Below are positions 37,299-46,561 of a DNA stretch of 64,000 bases, piece after piece. Position numbers and translations under genes: made by a program. Below the pieces are notes generated by a model. That model did not search any database, was not told the origin of the DNA, and saw only the letters and a program-made list of their open reading frames with translations. Position 1 is the first letter of the stretch. Each line of letters opens with the position of its first letter. This DNA is from an uncultured Aquimonas sp. (GTDB taxonomy: Bacteria > Pseudomonadota > Gammaproteobacteria > Xanthomonadales > Xanthomonadaceae): assembly GCF_937888285.1 (NCBI RefSeq), contig NZ_CALART010000107.1, forward strand, positions 1-64,000. The letters run 5' to 3'.

Positions 37299-38354
37299 TT
37301 ACGCTGCCCGCAGAGTCGCCATGTCGATGACGAAGCGATAGCGCACGTCGTTCTTCAGCAGGCGCTCCCAGGCCTGGTTGATGTCGGCCATGGCCACGGT
37401 TTCGATGTCGGCCAGCACGCCGTGCTGCGCACAGAAGTCGAGCATCTCCTGGGTCTCGGCGATGCCGCCGATCAGCGAGCCGGCCAGCCGGCGACGGCGG
37501 CCGATGATGGCAAAGGGCTGCACCGGCAGGGCTTCCTCGGGCACGCCGACCAGCACCAGGGTGCCGTCGGTGCGCAGCAGGTTGAGGCCGGCGTTCAAAT
37601 CGTGCACCGCCGACACGGTGTCGAGGATCAGGTCGAAGCGTCCTGCCGCGGCCTTCATCGCCTTGGCGTCGGTGCTGACCAGGAAGTCGTGCGCACCCAG
37701 TTCGGCGGCGTCTGCGCGTTTGCGCTCGGAGGTCGAGATCACGGTCACCTCGGCCCCCATCGCGCGGGCGATGCGCACGCCGACGTGGCCCAGCCCACCC
37801 AGACCCATCACCGCGACCTTCTTGCCGGGGCCACAGCCAAAGCGCTTCAGCGGCGAATACGTGGTGATACCCGCACACAGCAGCGGTGCGGCGCGATCCA
37901 GCGGCAGGGCCTCGGGCACGCGCACCACGAAGGCCTGATCGACGGTGATGCGCTGGCTGTAGCCGCCGAAGGTCATCGTTTTGCCGTCCTGCTCGAAGCC
38001 GTTGTAGGTCATCGACGCGCCGCGGTCGCAGAACTGCTCCTCGCCGGCCGCGCACTGCTCGCAGGTCCGACAGGAATCGACCATGCAGCCAACGCCGACG
38101 CGGTCACCGACCTTGTACTCCAGGACCCCGGCGCCGACCGCGGTGACATGGCCGACGATCTCGTGCCCGGGCACCATCGGAAACAGCGCCGGACCCCAGT
38201 CCTCGCGCGCCTGGTGCAGATCGGAATGGCAGACCCCGCAGTAGGCGATTTCAATCAGCACATCGGTGGGGCCGACTTCGCGGCGGTCGAGCTTGAAGGG
38301 GGCCAGCGGGGCTTTGGCGGAGGGGGCGGCGTAGGAGAGGGTGGGGTGGGGCAT
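37299..38354 (-). CDS. Zinc-dependent alcohol dehydrogenase, YahK/cinnamyl-alcohol type
   Basis: 351-residue cytoplasmic MDR enzyme that reduces aldehydes with NADPH. Catalytic zinc site: CGVCHSD (Cys near 40) and GHEIVGHV (His-Glu near 63). The structural zinc loop DSCRTCEQCAAGEEQFC follows. The Rossmann motif is GLGGLGHVGV (near 178), and STSERKR after the second strand favours NADP. The full family length is present. It is probably a broad aldehyde reductase; no neighbour suggests a specific pathway. Confidence 0.95.
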   Translation of the reverse strand: MPHPTLSYAAPSAKAPLAPFKLDRREVGPTDVLIEIAYCGVCHSDLHQAREDWGPALFPMVPGHEIVGHVTAVGAGVLEYKVGDRVGVGCMVDSCRTCEQCAAGEEQFCDRGASMTYNGFEQDGKTMTFGGYSQRITVDQAFVVRVPEALPLDRAAPLLCAGITTYSPLKRFGCGPGKKVAVMGLGGLGHVGVRIARAMGAEVTVISTSERKRADAAELGAHDFLVSTDAKAMKAAAGRFDLILDTVSAVHDLNAGLNLLRTDGTLVLVGVPEEALPVQPFAIIGRRRRLAGSLIGGIAETQEMLDFCAQHGVLADIETVAMADINQAWERLLKNDVRYRFVIDMATLRAA

Positions 38355-38883
38355 GGTTTAGCTCCGGTCGATTGAACCGGCGATGCTAGTCCACTGACTG
38401 CAGTCGCGGGGTGGGGGTTCGCTCAAGTCGCTCCGGCCTCCGCTGCAGCCGAGGGCCCGAGCGAAGCGAAGGCCAAGGGCTTGGGGTGAGGGCCGGGCGC
38501 AGCGCGTGCTCCGAACTTCGCCGAGCACCGACTCGGCTCCGCGCCAACATCGCCTTGGCCGACGTGCAAGGGCGTTCACCACCGCCCTTGCCCTGAAGCT
38601 CTCCGGGAGCTGGATAGGGTGGGCCCTGGCCCACCATGCACCCGGCACTCGCCCCACACTCCTGATGCATGGGTCGCGCAGCGCGACGGACAAGCTCTTC
38701 TGCTCGGCTCTCGGTGGCGGCCGAACGACGACGCGGCAGTCCTTGCTCTGTGCCCTTCTGGCCTGCAGCGAAGTTCAGCCACGGGGAAGCCCAACGTGCA
38801 GTGGCCGAGGGCCCGCCCCATGACGCTCCGCAGCGAATGCCGCGGGCATGCACGAAGCGCGCGACGGACTGACTTCGTCTGAC
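38355..38883. repeat. Repeat-rich 529-bp gap
   Basis: Contains CGAGCGAAGCGAAGG-type low-complexity sequence around 38455-38480 and one GGTGGGCC palindrome at about 38618-38635. The open frames on both strands have repeat-derived peptides and lack start signals. No gene supported. Confidence 0.7.
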
Positions 38884-39918
38884 CTATGGCGAATGCGGCG
38901 CAGTGGATGCCGCGCAGGACTTGAGCCGAAGCGGTTCCGAGATCTCCTGCAGCAGACGTTCGCCAAGGTCGTCAGGCCTGCCCGCCAGCTGGGGAAACTG
39001 CGCCTCCCAGGGGCTGTGCTCGAAGTGCCGACGGTAGGTCGAATCCACTTCGTCGACCTGCTCCGGGCTGAGCGGCCTGCCGTGCACCTCGCGCCAATCT
39101 TCGCCGCCCAGGTAGACGCGACGAAACAGGGCCGAGGCGACCTCGGGTTTGCGCCAGTCCTCCGGAATCACCCCGCCGAGCGCGTTCGCACCCGAGCTGG
39201 CGCTACTCCAATCCAGCAGAACGTCGGGATGGCCCGCCTCGAAGGCCAGCCGGAACAGGCGCCAGGCATGCAGGCGGTACATCGCATACAGCTGCGGATC
39301 GCGCACCAGATCGCCCGGCTGCGTCGCCATGGAAACGAACTGCGCGGCCGAGTGCACGTTGCCCTGCAGGGCGGCGACCAGATGATAGCGAGGCAGATCG
39401 CGCCTGAGTCTTGCGTCGACACGCGCACAGGATTCGACCAGCCTCTCGCCGCGCTCGATCGCTTGCGTGATTTCGGGAAGCAATCGGTCGATGCCCTCCT
39501 GCCCGGCGGCGCGCCGCACGAACTCTTCGGACCACTCTCGTGTTTCCCAGTAGCGCAGCTTCTCGCAGCGCATGAGCTCGTTGCCGACGCGGCAGGCCGC
39601 CTGAGCGTCACCCGCACGTGCAGCCGCGTCGAGCTGGGCGATGACGTGGTCGACCGGCGCGTCGTCGGGCAGGAGGGCAGCGGCGATGCCGGAGGCGCTT
39701 GTCTGCCTTGTGCCCGCACGGGCAGGAGCCGCCCCAAACACGGCGCCAGCTTCAGCGCCCTCCTGCACGTGCCCGGGTTCCCGTGCTGCGACGGACGGCA
39801 TCGCGGCAGGATCGGGGTGGCCAGGTCGGGCTGCGCGGGAAGAAGAGACCTGCCACACGGCTGCAAGCGCGAAAAGGACCAGAGCTGTCCCGAGCAGGAC
39901 GCGATAGTGACGGGTCAT
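38884..39918 (-). CDS. Membrane-anchored or secreted protein of unknown function, 344 residues
   Basis: Unrecognised. The chosen start ATG 39916-39918 gives MTRHYRVLLGTALVLFALAAVW, a signal anchor or uncleaved signal peptide. A Pro/Ala-rich linker (25-75) and a helical domain with regularly spaced Cys and Arg (ACRVGNELMRCEKLRYWETREW near 110-130) follow. No catalytic motif. The frame is open upstream to 40203, but that portion is repeat-derived. It is one of the few genes here with a moderately atypical, Arg/Cys-rich composition. Confidence 0.75.
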   Translation of the reverse strand: MTRHYRVLLGTALVLFALAAVWQVSSSRAARPGHPDPAAMPSVAAREPGHVQEGAEAGAVFGAAPARAGTRQTSASGIAAALLPDDAPVDHVIAQLDAAARAGDAQAACRVGNELMRCEKLRYWETREWSEEFVRRAAGQEGIDRLLPEITQAIERGERLVESCARVDARLRRDLPRYHLVAALQGNVHSAAQFVSMATQPGDLVRDPQLYAMYRLHAWRLFRLAFEAGHPDVLLDWSSASSGANALGGVIPEDWRKPEVASALFRRVYLGGEDWREVHGRPLSPEQVDEVDSTYRRHFEHSPWEAQFPQLAGRPDDLGERLLQEISEPLRLKSCAASTAPHSP

Positions 39919-40551
39919 GGAAGGCAGACAGGCAAGCACCGAAAGGTGCGGGGCCCGAACAGACTGTGGGTTTGGCGCTGAGTTCCGTGGGCAGGATCTC
40001 GCGGTCGGGAATCCGCACTGCTCAGCGGGGGCGCCAGGCAAGCGCTCGATCAGGCCAGAAGCGTAAATGGCCGTGGGTAGCCAGACATCGCGAGCGCGGT
40101 AGGGCTGATCGAGAGCGATCACTCTTCGCTTCGAGCACAGAAGCACCGAAGCACCGAAGCAAGACCGAGGCGAGCGTGGAGCACATGGTGGGCCAGGGCC
40201 CACCCTATGAAAGCAGTGCGCGGCGCGCTGCAGGGCTGGACGAAGGCGTTCGCGCTTCGTCTGCGGAGAGCTTGCAGAAGCGCAGCGAAACCGTGGCGAG
40301 TGCGAAGCTCATGGTGGGCCAGGGCCCACCCTATGCGTCCCGAGAATGTCGGGACCAGGCCCGCGCACTGCAGCGGTCGGGCGAGAACGACCCGCGGCGG
40401 CGCGGCTGCGGCTGAGCGATGGCCTGCCCCGTTGACCGTGACCCGTCCTGCCGACCGCTCCCCACGCCGTGAAACCGCTGATCACATTTTTCCGGCAGCC
40501 GCGTCTGGCCCCGTGCACGCTCACTGTGCACACCTATCCGGGGAGACCACC
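39919..40551. repeat. 633-bp gap with two GGTGGGCC palindromes in direct orientation
   Basis: Palindromes at about 40187-40204 and 40314-40331 (both followed by CACCCTATG) flank a GC-rich 125-bp segment with diverged copies of AGCGCAGCGAAACCG. No gene is supported. The last 100 bp are the leader of the Yip1 gene. Confidence 0.75.
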
Positions 40552-41268
40552 ATGACCGCTTCGCGCAACCTGCCTTCCGCTCTGCTCGACACCTATCTCG
40601 CGCCCTCCCAGGCGTTTGCCGCACTGCGCGAGCGTCCCGCCTGGTCCTGGGCGGCGCTGGCCCTGGTGATCGCGGTCACCGTGGCCAGCCTCTACACCCT
40701 GTACGCGGGCATGAGCCACGAGTGGATCGTCGAGCAGCAGCTCGCCGGCATGCCGGACATGCCGGCCGACCAGCTGGCGGCGGCTCGCGCCCAGGTCGCC
40801 GCAGTCGCGCCGTACAGCGCGCATCTCGGCGCAATCATGGTGACGCTGATGATGCCGCTGGCCTGCCTGGTGTTCGGCTTCGCCTACTTCCTTGGCGAGC
40901 GCCTGCTGAGCCGCGAGCGCAACAGCTTCGGCCGCTGGTTCGCGGCGGCCGCCTTCGGCCAGCTGCCGATGGTGATCAACGCGCTGGGCCTGATCGCGCT
41001 GGTGCTGGTCCGCGGCGGCGGCAACCTGCCGCTGGATCTGGGCAACTACGCCAGCCTCAACAACCTGGTGTTTGGCATTCCCAACGGCGAGAACGGCTAC
41101 GCGCTGGCGAGCTTCGCCAATCTGTTCTACCTGTGGAGCATCTTCCTGGTCGCCGTCGCCGCCCGCGTCTGGAGCGGTCTGGGCTGGGGCAAGGCCCTGC
41201 TGCTGGCGGCGCTGCCCAGCCTGCTCATCTACCTGCCGTGGCTGGCCATCGTTCTGGCCCAGGGTTGA
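40552..41268 (+). CDS. Yip1-family inner-membrane protein
   Basis: 238-residue membrane protein with five predicted helices (about 30-50, 90-115, 130-150, 185-205, 212-235). The pattern of LAPSQAFAALRERP at the N-terminus and ERNSFGRWFAAAAFGQLP before helix 3 matches bacterial YIP1-domain proteins. The function of this group is unknown. ATG 40552 is preceded by GGGGAGA. It is followed after 5 bases by the MacA-like adaptor, so it belongs to the same operon. Confidence 0.88.
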   Translation: MTASRNLPSALLDTYLAPSQAFAALRERPAWSWAALALVIAVTVASLYTLYAGMSHEWIVEQQLAGMPDMPADQLAAARAQVAAVAPYSAHLGAIMVTLMMPLACLVFGFAYFLGERLLSRERNSFGRWFAAAAFGQLPMVINALGLIALVLVRGGGNLPLDLGNYASLNNLVFGIPNGENGYALASFANLFYLWSIFLVAVAARVWSGLGWGKALLLAALPSLLIYLPWLAIVLAQG

Positions 41269-41273
41269 CCCTC

Positions 41274-42458
41274 ATGCGCAAGCCTCTGATCGCACTCGCC
41301 ATCGTCGCCGGCCTCGGTGTGCTGCTTTGGGCCGGCTCGCGCGGCGGCCAGCAGTCGCCGCAGGTCGACGTCGCCACGGTCGAGCGCGGTGCCTTGAACG
41401 ACACCGCGCTGGCCTCCGGCAACCTGGTCTACGAGACCCAGATCCAGCTGCGCTCGGAAGTCACCGGCCGCGTCGCCGAGGTGCTGGTCGAGGAAGGCCA
41501 GCGCGTGCAGCGCGGCGATCTGCTGATGCGGCTCGACCAGGAAGCCTTCCAGGCCGATCTGGATGCCGCCGATGCCGGCGTGCGCGCGGCCGAAATCGAG
41601 ATCCGCTCGCGCCGCGCGCGGCTGGCCGACCTGTCGCGCCAGCTGGAGCGCCAGCGCACCCTGCGCGAGCGCGGCCTGGTCGGCCAGGATGGCTTCGAGC
41701 AGCTGCAGAGCCAGCACGAGATCGCGCGCATCGCGGTCGAGGCCGGCGAGCAGACCCTGGCGCAGGCACAGGCCCAGCGCGAGCTGTCGCGCGACCGCCT
41801 GCAGCGCACCCTGTTCACGGCGCCGATCGACGGCGTGATGATCTCGGTCGACATCAAGCCGGGTGAGACGGTCATCGCCGGCACCACCAATATCGTCGGC
41901 TCCGACCTGATGGTGCTGGCCGATCCGTCGGTGCTGCTGGCCGAGCTGCGGGTGGACGAGGCCGACATCGCGCGCATCCGTCTGGGCCAGCCGGTGCAGG
42001 TGTTCGCCGCGGCGCACCCGAACACCCCGCTTGCCGGCACCGTCGTGCAGATCGGCACCTCGGCGCGCGCGCAGGGCGTCAGCCAGAGCCTGAGCTTCAA
42101 GGTGCAGGTGCAGATCGCGGCCACCGAGCTGGTGCTGCACCCGGGCATGAGCTGCCGCGCCGAGATCGAGACCGCGCAGGGCGAACCGGGCCTCAATGTG
42201 CCGGTGGCGGCGGTGCGCAAGGACGGTGAGCAGCACTACGTCTGGCGCGTGGGCAGCGAGCTCGTCGCCGAGCGCGTCGATGTCGAGGTCGGCATGGCCA
42301 ACGACTTCTCGCAGGAAGTGCGCGGCGGGCTGCAGGAAGGCGATCGCGTGGTCACCGGCCCGGGTCGCGTGCTGGCGACGCTGGCGGCGGGTCAGAGCCT
42401 GCGCCAGCGTGAGCCTTCTTCATCGGACCCGGCTGCCGACAAGGACGCCGACGAATGA
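41274..42458 (+). CDS. Periplasmic adaptor of a MacAB-type efflux system
   Basis: 394-residue HlyD/MacA-family adaptor. It has one N-terminal helix (about 5-20), a lipoyl-like half (QIQLRSEVTGRVAEVLVEEG, near 45-65), a coiled-coil hairpin (about 90-170), the second lipoyl half TLFTAPIDGVMISVDIKPGE, and beta-barrel domains. The C-terminus is acidic (SDPAADKDADE). ATGA overlap with the ATPase gene. It probably bridges the ABC pump to an outer-membrane channel; no outer-membrane partner is encoded here. Confidence 0.93.
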   Translation: MRKPLIALAIVAGLGVLLWAGSRGGQQSPQVDVATVERGALNDTALASGNLVYETQIQLRSEVTGRVAEVLVEEGQRVQRGDLLMRLDQEAFQADLDAADAGVRAAEIEIRSRRARLADLSRQLERQRTLRERGLVGQDGFEQLQSQHEIARIAVEAGEQTLAQAQAQRELSRDRLQRTLFTAPIDGVMISVDIKPGETVIAGTTNIVGSDLMVLADPSVLLAELRVDEADIARIRLGQPVQVFAAAHPNTPLAGTVVQIGTSARAQGVSQSLSFKVQVQIAATELVLHPGMSCRAEIETAQGEPGLNVPVAAVRKDGEQHYVWRVGSELVAERVDVEVGMANDFSQEVRGGLQEGDRVVTGPGRVLATLAAGQSLRQREPSSSDPAADKDADE

Positions 42459-43195
42459 GCGCGCAGCCGCTGCCAAGCGCCAGCGAGGTGATCCGCCTCG
42501 AAGGCGTGCGCAAGCGCTACCGCATGGGCGAGAGCGAGTTCATGGCGCTGGACGGCATCGATGTCGCCATCGAAGCCAATGAGTACGTCGCCATCGTCGG
42601 CCCCTCGGGCTCGGGCAAGTCGACCCTGATGAACATCCTCGGCTGCCTGGACGTGCCCAGCGAGGGCCGCTACCTGCTGCGCGGGCGCGACGTCGCGAAG
42701 ATGGACGAGACCGAACTCGCGCACGAGCGCAACCGCTCGGTGGGCTTCATCTTCCAGAGCTTCAATCTGCTGCCGCGGGCGTCGGCGCTGGCCAACGTGA
42801 TGCAGCCGCTGGTCTATCGGGTGATGTCGCGCGGCGAGCGTCGCGAGCGTGCGCTGCATGCGCTGGAACGGGTCGGACTCGCTCAGCGCGTGAACCATCT
42901 GCCCAACCAGCTCTCCGGCGGCCAGCGCCAGCGCGTGGCGATCGCCCGTGCGCTGGTGACCGAGCCGACCATCCTGCTGGGCGACGAGCCCACCGGCAAC
43001 CTCGACAGCCGCACCACGGTGGAGATCATGGCCCTGTTCGATGCCCTGCATGCGGAAGGCCACACCATCCTGCTGGTGACCCACGAGCAGGAGATCGCCG
43101 ACCACTGCCGGCGCAGCCTGCGTCTGGTCGACGGCCGCGTCGTCGAGGACCGCCGCCAGAGCGGACGCGCGGGGATGGCCCATGGCGCGCACTGA
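42455..43195 (+). CDS. ABC transporter ATP-binding protein (MacB type)
   Basis: 246-residue ATPase. Walker A is GPSGSGKST (near 49-57), the signature LSGGQRQRVAIARAL (near 150-164) and Walker B ILLGDEPTGNLDS. It matches the MacB ATPase, here encoded separately from its permease. Its 3' end overlaps the permease start by 14 bases, so translation is coupled. Confidence 0.95.
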   Translation: MSAQPLPSASEVIRLEGVRKRYRMGESEFMALDGIDVAIEANEYVAIVGPSGSGKSTLMNILGCLDVPSEGRYLLRGRDVAKMDETELAHERNRSVGFIFQSFNLLPRASALANVMQPLVYRVMSRGERRERALHALERVGLAQRVNHLPNQLSGGQRQRVAIARALVTEPTILLGDEPTGNLDSRTTVEIMALFDALHAEGHTILLVTHEQEIADHCRRSLRLVDGRVVEDRRQSGRAGMAHGAH

Positions 43196-44462
43196 GAAGG
43201 CTCGCGGCGCGCCCGCGGTGATCGAATCCGGTCTCGGCCACGCCGTGCTGGAGGGCAGCTTCGCGGCGATCGCAGCGATCCGCGCCAACGCCCTGCGCAG
43301 CGCGCTGACCGCGCTCGGCATCATCATCGGCGTGGCCGCGGTCATCGCCGTGGTGGCGGTGATGCAGGGTCTGTCCAGCTCGGTCACCAAGCAGCTGGAT
43401 GACCTCGCCTCGGACATGGTGATCGTCAGCGCCTACACGCCGCGCCAGCAGGCCATGCTGGGCCTGCGCAACACCCTGTCGAGCGAGGACTTCCTGGCCG
43501 TGCGCGAGCGGGTGCGCGAGGTCGAGGACATGACCGCGGTGACCCAGCCGATCGGCCTGGGCGGGCAGCTCCGCAGCGCGACCTCGACCACCACCGCGCA
43601 GATCCTCGGCACCACCGCCAACTACCAGCACGTGGTGCGCGTCTACACGGACCAGGGCCGCTTCATCTCGGACAGCGACGATGCGCGGCGCCGTCGCGTC
43701 GTCGTATTGGGCACCACCGTGGTCAAGGACCTCGAGCTCGGCGACAACCCGGTCGGCCAGTTCGTGCAGCTCGGCAGCGAGTGGTTCCGGGTGATCGGTG
43801 TGGGCGAGTCGCGCGGCACCCTGTTCGGCTTCGACCAGGACAACTACGTGTTCGCGCCCTTCTCGACCCTGCGCTCACTGTCGGCGCCGGGCGCGCGCGA
43901 GGACGTGCAGATCTACTTCCGGCCGAAGGCGGGCGGCGACATCAAGCAGCTGGAAGCGCAGGTCAAACAGGTGATCCGCGCGCGTCGCGCGCTGGCCAAG
44001 GACGCGCCCGACCCGGTGCAGTTCCAGACCGCCGAGCGCACCCGCGAGAACTTCGACAGCATCGTCAGCGGCGTCACCATGGTCGCTGGCGCGGTGGTCG
44101 GTATCAGCCTGCTGGTCGGCGGCATCGGGGTGATGAACATCATGCTGGTCTCGGTCACCGAGCGCACCCGCGAGATCGGCATCGTCAAGGCCCTGGGCGC
44201 GACGCCGCGCTTCATCCTGCTGCAGTTCCTGGTCGAAGCCCTGGTGTTGAGCCTGTTCGGCGGGCTGATTGGCCTGGCGCTGGGCTGGGCGTTTGCGCTC
44301 GTCATCGGCATGGGCGTGCCCGGCCTCAGCGGCGCCTCGGTGCCGGGCTGGGCGGTACTGCTCTCGCTGGGCTTTACGACGGCGATCGGCGTGATCTTCG
44401 GGCTGGCGCCGGCGGTGAAGGCGGCGCGGCTCAATCCGATCGAGGCGTTGAGGTATGAGTAG
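43182..44462 (+). CDS. MacB-type ABC permease
   Basis: 426-residue FtsX/MacB permease. TM1 is near 45-65 (ALTALGIIIGVAAVIAVVAVM), followed by a MacB periplasmic domain (70-285) and three C-terminal helices (about 297-320, 345-372, 385-408) containing VTERTREIGIVKALGATPRF. It works with the two upstream genes as a tripartite export or lipoprotein-type mechanotransmission system; the substrate is not evident. The stop is followed directly by GGGAATTGGG heptads. Confidence 0.94.
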   Translation: MARTEKARGAPAVIESGLGHAVLEGSFAAIAAIRANALRSALTALGIIIGVAAVIAVVAVMQGLSSSVTKQLDDLASDMVIVSAYTPRQQAMLGLRNTLSSEDFLAVRERVREVEDMTAVTQPIGLGGQLRSATSTTTAQILGTTANYQHVVRVYTDQGRFISDSDDARRRRVVVLGTTVVKDLELGDNPVGQFVQLGSEWFRVIGVGESRGTLFGFDQDNYVFAPFSTLRSLSAPGAREDVQIYFRPKAGGDIKQLEAQVKQVIRARRALAKDAPDPVQFQTAERTRENFDSIVSGVTMVAGAVVGISLLVGGIGVMNIMLVSVTERTREIGIVKALGATPRFILLQFLVEALVLSLFGGLIGLALGWAFALVIGMGVPGLSGASVPGWAVLLSLGFTTAIGVIFGLAPAVKAARLNPIEALRYE

Positions 44463-45183
44463 CCGGGAATTGGGAATCGAGATTCGGGAATCGGGATTGG
44501 CGAGAGCCATCGGTGCTGAGCGATGTGCAAGCTCCCCTCTCCCCTCGTGGGAGAGGGGTAGGGGGAGAGGGGGCGCACGCTCGCCGCAAGGTTTCTCCCC
44601 CTCTCCCCAACCCCTCTCCCACCAGGGGAGAGGGGCTCGATATCGTCTGTTCTTCTCGTATCCCAGATCTGGTGTCGCTGCCCGAAATGCGTTCAGTCCA
44701 GACCGATTCCCAAGCCCCCCTCTCCCCTTGTGGGAAGCGGAGCAGAGCGCTTGTCGCCTGCCGGTGGCAGCCGACGCTCTCTGGAGCCCGAGCGAAGCGA
44801 AGGTGGGCTGGGGGAGAGGGGGCGAATGCTCGCGGCGAGCTTCGTTCCTCTCTCCCCAACCCCTGCCTCAATGGAGGAGAGGGGAGACGCACTTTGTAGG
44901 TTGGGCCAAGCGCAGCGCGGCCCAACGTCGCGACATCGAACGCCACCGCGAGATCCAAGGCTGCGTGCGTTGGGCCACGCTGCGCTTGGCCCAACCTACT
45001 TGGCAGTCGTTCGTTCGAATTCCGCCGCATCGCTCGCGATGCGGCGGCTGCGAAGCGCGGGATGCGCTTCGACCCGGGGCGCGTTCGCGCGTCCCGTCGT
45101 ACCGCGCGCAGGGACGCGCGCGGGCGGCATCTTCGATTGTGTCTGGGCGATGATGCGCGGACCCGCGCACTGACAGGGAATGC
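44463..45183. repeat. 721-bp repeat-filled gap
   Basis: In order: GGATTCG-type heptads (44463-44500); two large CCCCTCTCCCC...GGGGAGAGGGG palindromes (about 44533-44635 and 44717-44885); and a paired inverted element at 44897-44998 whose arms are TAGGTTGGGCCAAGCGCAG and its reverse. No gene is supported. Confidence 0.85.
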
Positions 45184-46335
45184 ATGGACGCCGAATCACA
45201 TTCGCCATCGACGCTGATGTCGCTGCTGGTCGCGTGGCGGCGCACGCTGTTCATCGCCTCACCGGCCTACTGGGCGCTGCAGGCGGCGGTGTTCATCGGC
45301 TCGATCCTGCTCAGCGCCACCCTGCTGCAGAAGATCGTGGGATCCGGCGGCGCCAGCAGCCAGGCCTGGATCGCGCGCATGGCGCTGGAGTCCTGGGTCT
45401 TCTTCCTGATCACGCATGCAGGGCTGCGCCCTGCGCTGCGCCTGTTCTTTCTCGGCCAGGTGCCGCGCTGGCCGGCTTGGCTTGCGCTGCTCGGGTGGAT
45501 CGTCGTGCTGGCCCTGCTGTCGCTGGGCGCGACGCTCGCCATCGACTCTCTGAAATTGATGCAGGCCGGCACCATCACCTCGGTGCGCTTCAATTCCGAG
45601 GGCGCGGAGTTCGGCGTCAGCATTGAGGGCGCGCAGTTCTACGTGCTGGCCGTTGCCAACCTGGCCTCGACCCTGTGTGTGTGGACCGCGCTCTACCTCG
45701 GCTGGCACGCCTTCCGCCAGCGCCGCCGCCTGCAGCAGCAGGTGCGTCAGGCGCGGCTGGACCAGCTCACCCGCCAGCTCAATCCGCATTTCCTGTTCAA
45801 CGCCTTCAACACCATCCGCGGCACCATTTTCGAAGACCCCCAGCGCGCGGCGGATCTGGTGACCCAGCTGTCCGAGCTGTTCCGCTTCCACCTCTCGCAG
45901 GCCGAGCGCAGCACGCAGACGCTGGAGGAGGAATGGCGGCTGGCGCAGCGCTACCTCGCCATCGAGCAGGCGCGGCTCGAACAGCGTCTGCGGGTGAACG
46001 TCGATCTCGATCCGGTCTGCCTGAGCCGCAGCCTGCCCTCGCTGGCCCTGCTGCTGCTGGTCGAGAACGCGATCAAGCACGGCATCGCGCCGCGGCCGGA
46101 AGGCGGCGAGCTGCTGATCCGCGCGCGTCCGCAGGCCGATCACTGGTGGCTGGAGGTGGTCAACCCGCTGTGTCCCGAGGCTCAGCCGGACGGGACACGC
46201 ACCGGATTGGCCAATCTGCGCGAGCGCCTGCAGCTCGGCTATGGCGATGCGGCGCGGCTGGAGCTGCAGGCGCTGACCACACAGTTCCGGGCGCGGCTGT
46301 GCCTGCCCTGGCGTTCGAATGGGGAGGGCGCATGA
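45184..46335 (+). CDS. LytS/YehU-type sensor histidine kinase
   Basis: 383-residue inner-membrane kinase. Four predicted helices (about 20-45, 60-85, 95-120, 150-172), with no separate sensor domain visible, precede the His_kinase domain with QLNPHFLFNAFNTIRG (phospho-His near residue 203). The catalytic domain contains VENAIKHGI (N box) and GTRTGLANLRERL (G box). It pairs with the LytTR regulator downstream, though 226 bp of repeats separate them. AlgZ/FimS is a related kinase; I cannot assign a pathway. Confidence 0.93.
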   Translation: MDAESHSPSTLMSLLVAWRRTLFIASPAYWALQAAVFIGSILLSATLLQKIVGSGGASSQAWIARMALESWVFFLITHAGLRPALRLFFLGQVPRWPAWLALLGWIVVLALLSLGATLAIDSLKLMQAGTITSVRFNSEGAEFGVSIEGAQFYVLAVANLASTLCVWTALYLGWHAFRQRRRLQQQVRQARLDQLTRQLNPHFLFNAFNTIRGTIFEDPQRAADLVTQLSELFRFHLSQAERSTQTLEEEWRLAQRYLAIEQARLEQRLRVNVDLDPVCLSRSLPSLALLLLVENAIKHGIAPRPEGGELLIRARPQADHWWLEVVNPLCPEAQPDGTRTGLANLRERLQLGYGDAARLELQALTTQFRARLCLPWRSNGEGA

Positions 46336-46561
46336 AGGCGCGGGTCTGCATGTTGGCCTCGCCATGCGGGTTCGTGGGGACAGGTCTGCGCTACGGTGGG
46401 CCAGGGCCCACCCTATGTCACGGCGAGCGGGGAGGTCGCATGGGGTTGCAGGCTCGGGTTTCGGACACGCTGGCCGTGTTCGTCACGACACGCCTTCGCT
46501 CCGGTGGGCCAAGGTCCACGCAATGGTCTTCCGTGCACGCGTGCGCTTGGAGCACGTCGAC
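46336..46561. repeat. Palindromic repeats inside the two-component operon
   Basis: Two members of the GGTGGGCC family lie at about 46395-46413 (intact) and 46503-46520 (degenerate, GGTGGGCCAAGGTCCACG), between the kinase stop and the regulator ATG. The intervening DNA has no gene and no clear terminator. Confidence 0.8.

Noticed and set aside
38411..38882. Several 60-110 residue frames between the alcohol dehydrogenase and the next gene
   Set aside because: Derived from palindromes and low-complexity repeats; no ribosome-binding sites and no conserved features.
46319..46561. N-terminal extension of the LytTR regulator
   Set aside because: Made of palindromic repeats; receiver domain begins right after ATG 46562.
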